Assembly: GCF_000224145.3 (NCBI RefSeq)
Contig: NC_020172.2
Coordinates: 4,865,961 to 4,929,960, forward strand
From: Ciona intestinalis
Lineage: Eukaryota > Chordata > Ascidiacea > Phlebobranchia > Cionidae
Reading direction: 5' to 3'
Length of the DNA: 64,000 bases
Shown here: positions 63,176 through 64,000 of the stretch, in pieces
Position numbering within the stretch: position 1 is the first letter of the stretch
Layout of the letters: each line of letters starts with the position of its first letter
The notes under the pieces: model-generated
The model's input: the letters and a program-made list of their open reading frames with translations, nothing else
Told to the model about the DNA's origin: nothing
Databases searched by the model: none
Translations under genes and position numbers: made by a program

Positions 63176-63777
63176 ATCTACCTACGTAACAATCGAATTC
63201 ACTGTGACCCTACAAACCTGCGTGTGACATCACATAAGATGAGTGAATATCGAACATCTCCTACTCTGACATCAAAATCCTTGATCTGACTTAACAACGA
63301 AGGAACTCTAAGACGCGACCTGATATTGTGACGTCACAAGGGGTTGGCGAGAGAAAGGTGCGGAACCCCAGATCTAACTATCGCGGGCGGGGAATTCGTC
63401 CCTATTGTTGCGGGTCTGTGACGTCACAAAGACACGCTGCGATTGAGCGCCATAACCGCGATAAAAATCTGATAATTTAAATCGCGTTCTGCGCTCAGTA
63501 GAACAATGAACAAATTAATCGTAACTACGACACAATCATGTTTATGACACATATATGTGCACTTGTTATGTCATAATCATAACAAACGTTATCTGTGATG
63601 ATATAACTTACAAATAAACTTACTTTATAACTTGTATTTCTAAATATAAACTGCCAACATTTCCAAATAGTTTTTATAATGGGTATCTCGTTTCTAAACG
63701 TCTGTAACTATAGTGCAAGACGCGATTACCAATTTTTGCCACACATTGTTTTCCCATTCAGGTTCTGCCATACATAG
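63176..63777 (-). promoter_or_regulatory. FGD: FGD upstream region with CRE-type octamers
   Basis: Upstream of the first ATG lie intact TGACGTCA at 63330 and 63419, plus TGACATCA at 63225, in a moderately CpG-rich stretch to about 63480. TGACGTCA is the palindromic CREB/ATF site, so it may drive transcription. No TATA box was identified with confidence. Confidence 0.45.
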
Positions 63778-63978
63778 TATAGTAATTTGGGGTAAAATGG
63801 TTCATGTTTTCATTCTCTCTTATCGACCCATTTGGTAGTAAAAAGAATATTCAAATAATTATACAATCGTATCCTCACTACTCTAAAAATAGCTTTTTTA
63901 TTATTAAAAGCATGATTGGGAAATACGGGATATTATATGCTGAACGGTATTCATCTTACCCCCAATATTATAGGTCTA
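63778..63978. mobile_element. Family-1b element
   Basis: TAGTAATTTGGGGTAAAATG to CATCTTACCCCCAATATTAT, with TTGGTAGTAAAAAGAATATT and CGTATCCTCACTACTCTAAA inside. Upstream of FGD. Confidence 0.65.
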
Positions 63979-64000
63979 ATACATCTCTAATGCTAAATTT

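Overview
This is a 64 kb piece of an intron-rich animal genome, most likely an ascidian of the Ciona intestinalis type. The evidence is an AT-rich sequence with many short GT-AG introns, animal-only gene families (a PABIR/FAM122 PP2A inhibitor, a TNIP/ABIN-like ubiquitin binder, a five-domain FGD RhoGEF), abundant short inverted-repeat elements, and metazoan tRNA genes. The species call is inferred from overall character, not from a database match.

All five protein genes lie head to tail on the minus strand, 1.0-2.0 kb apart. From high to low coordinates they are: an FGD-family Cdc42/Rho exchange factor (39375-63175, 14 exons, 1384 residues); a TNIP/ABIN homologue (32117-38106, 14 exons, 518 residues); an unrecognised 917-residue protein (24893-30522, 15 exons); a PABIR/FAM122 homologue (17214-23833, one exon hidden in an assembly gap); and mitochondrial-type valyl-tRNA synthetase (2856-15253, 21 exons, 1059 residues). 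I built each model by translating exons by hand and checking donor, acceptor and codon phase at every junction. All models stay in frame, apart from the PABIR exon lost in a gap. Two tRNA genes, Ser(GCT) and Ala(CGC), sit 3 bp apart in the large FGD intron 3, right beside the next exon.

The genes do not form one pathway. TNIP (ubiquitin/NF-kB), PABIR (PP2A-B55), FGD (Cdc42 and membranes) and VARS2 (mitochondrial translation) are independent functions, and the spacing is too wide for an ascidian-type operon.

The rest is introns and intergenic DNA carrying several families of small inverted-repeat or tandem elements, minisatellites and three runs of N. Two of the N runs are flanked by near-identical copies of VARS2 exons, which looks like two haplotypes assembled side by side. 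The most interesting pattern is an octamer, TGACGTCA. It is intact many times across the FGD gene and at the 5' ends of two other genes. Across VARS2, most of PABIR, TNIP and the 3' half of the unknown gene it appears only as its CpG-decay products TGATGTCA/TGACATCA, consistent with mosaic gene-body methylation. I found no sign of a wholly new system.
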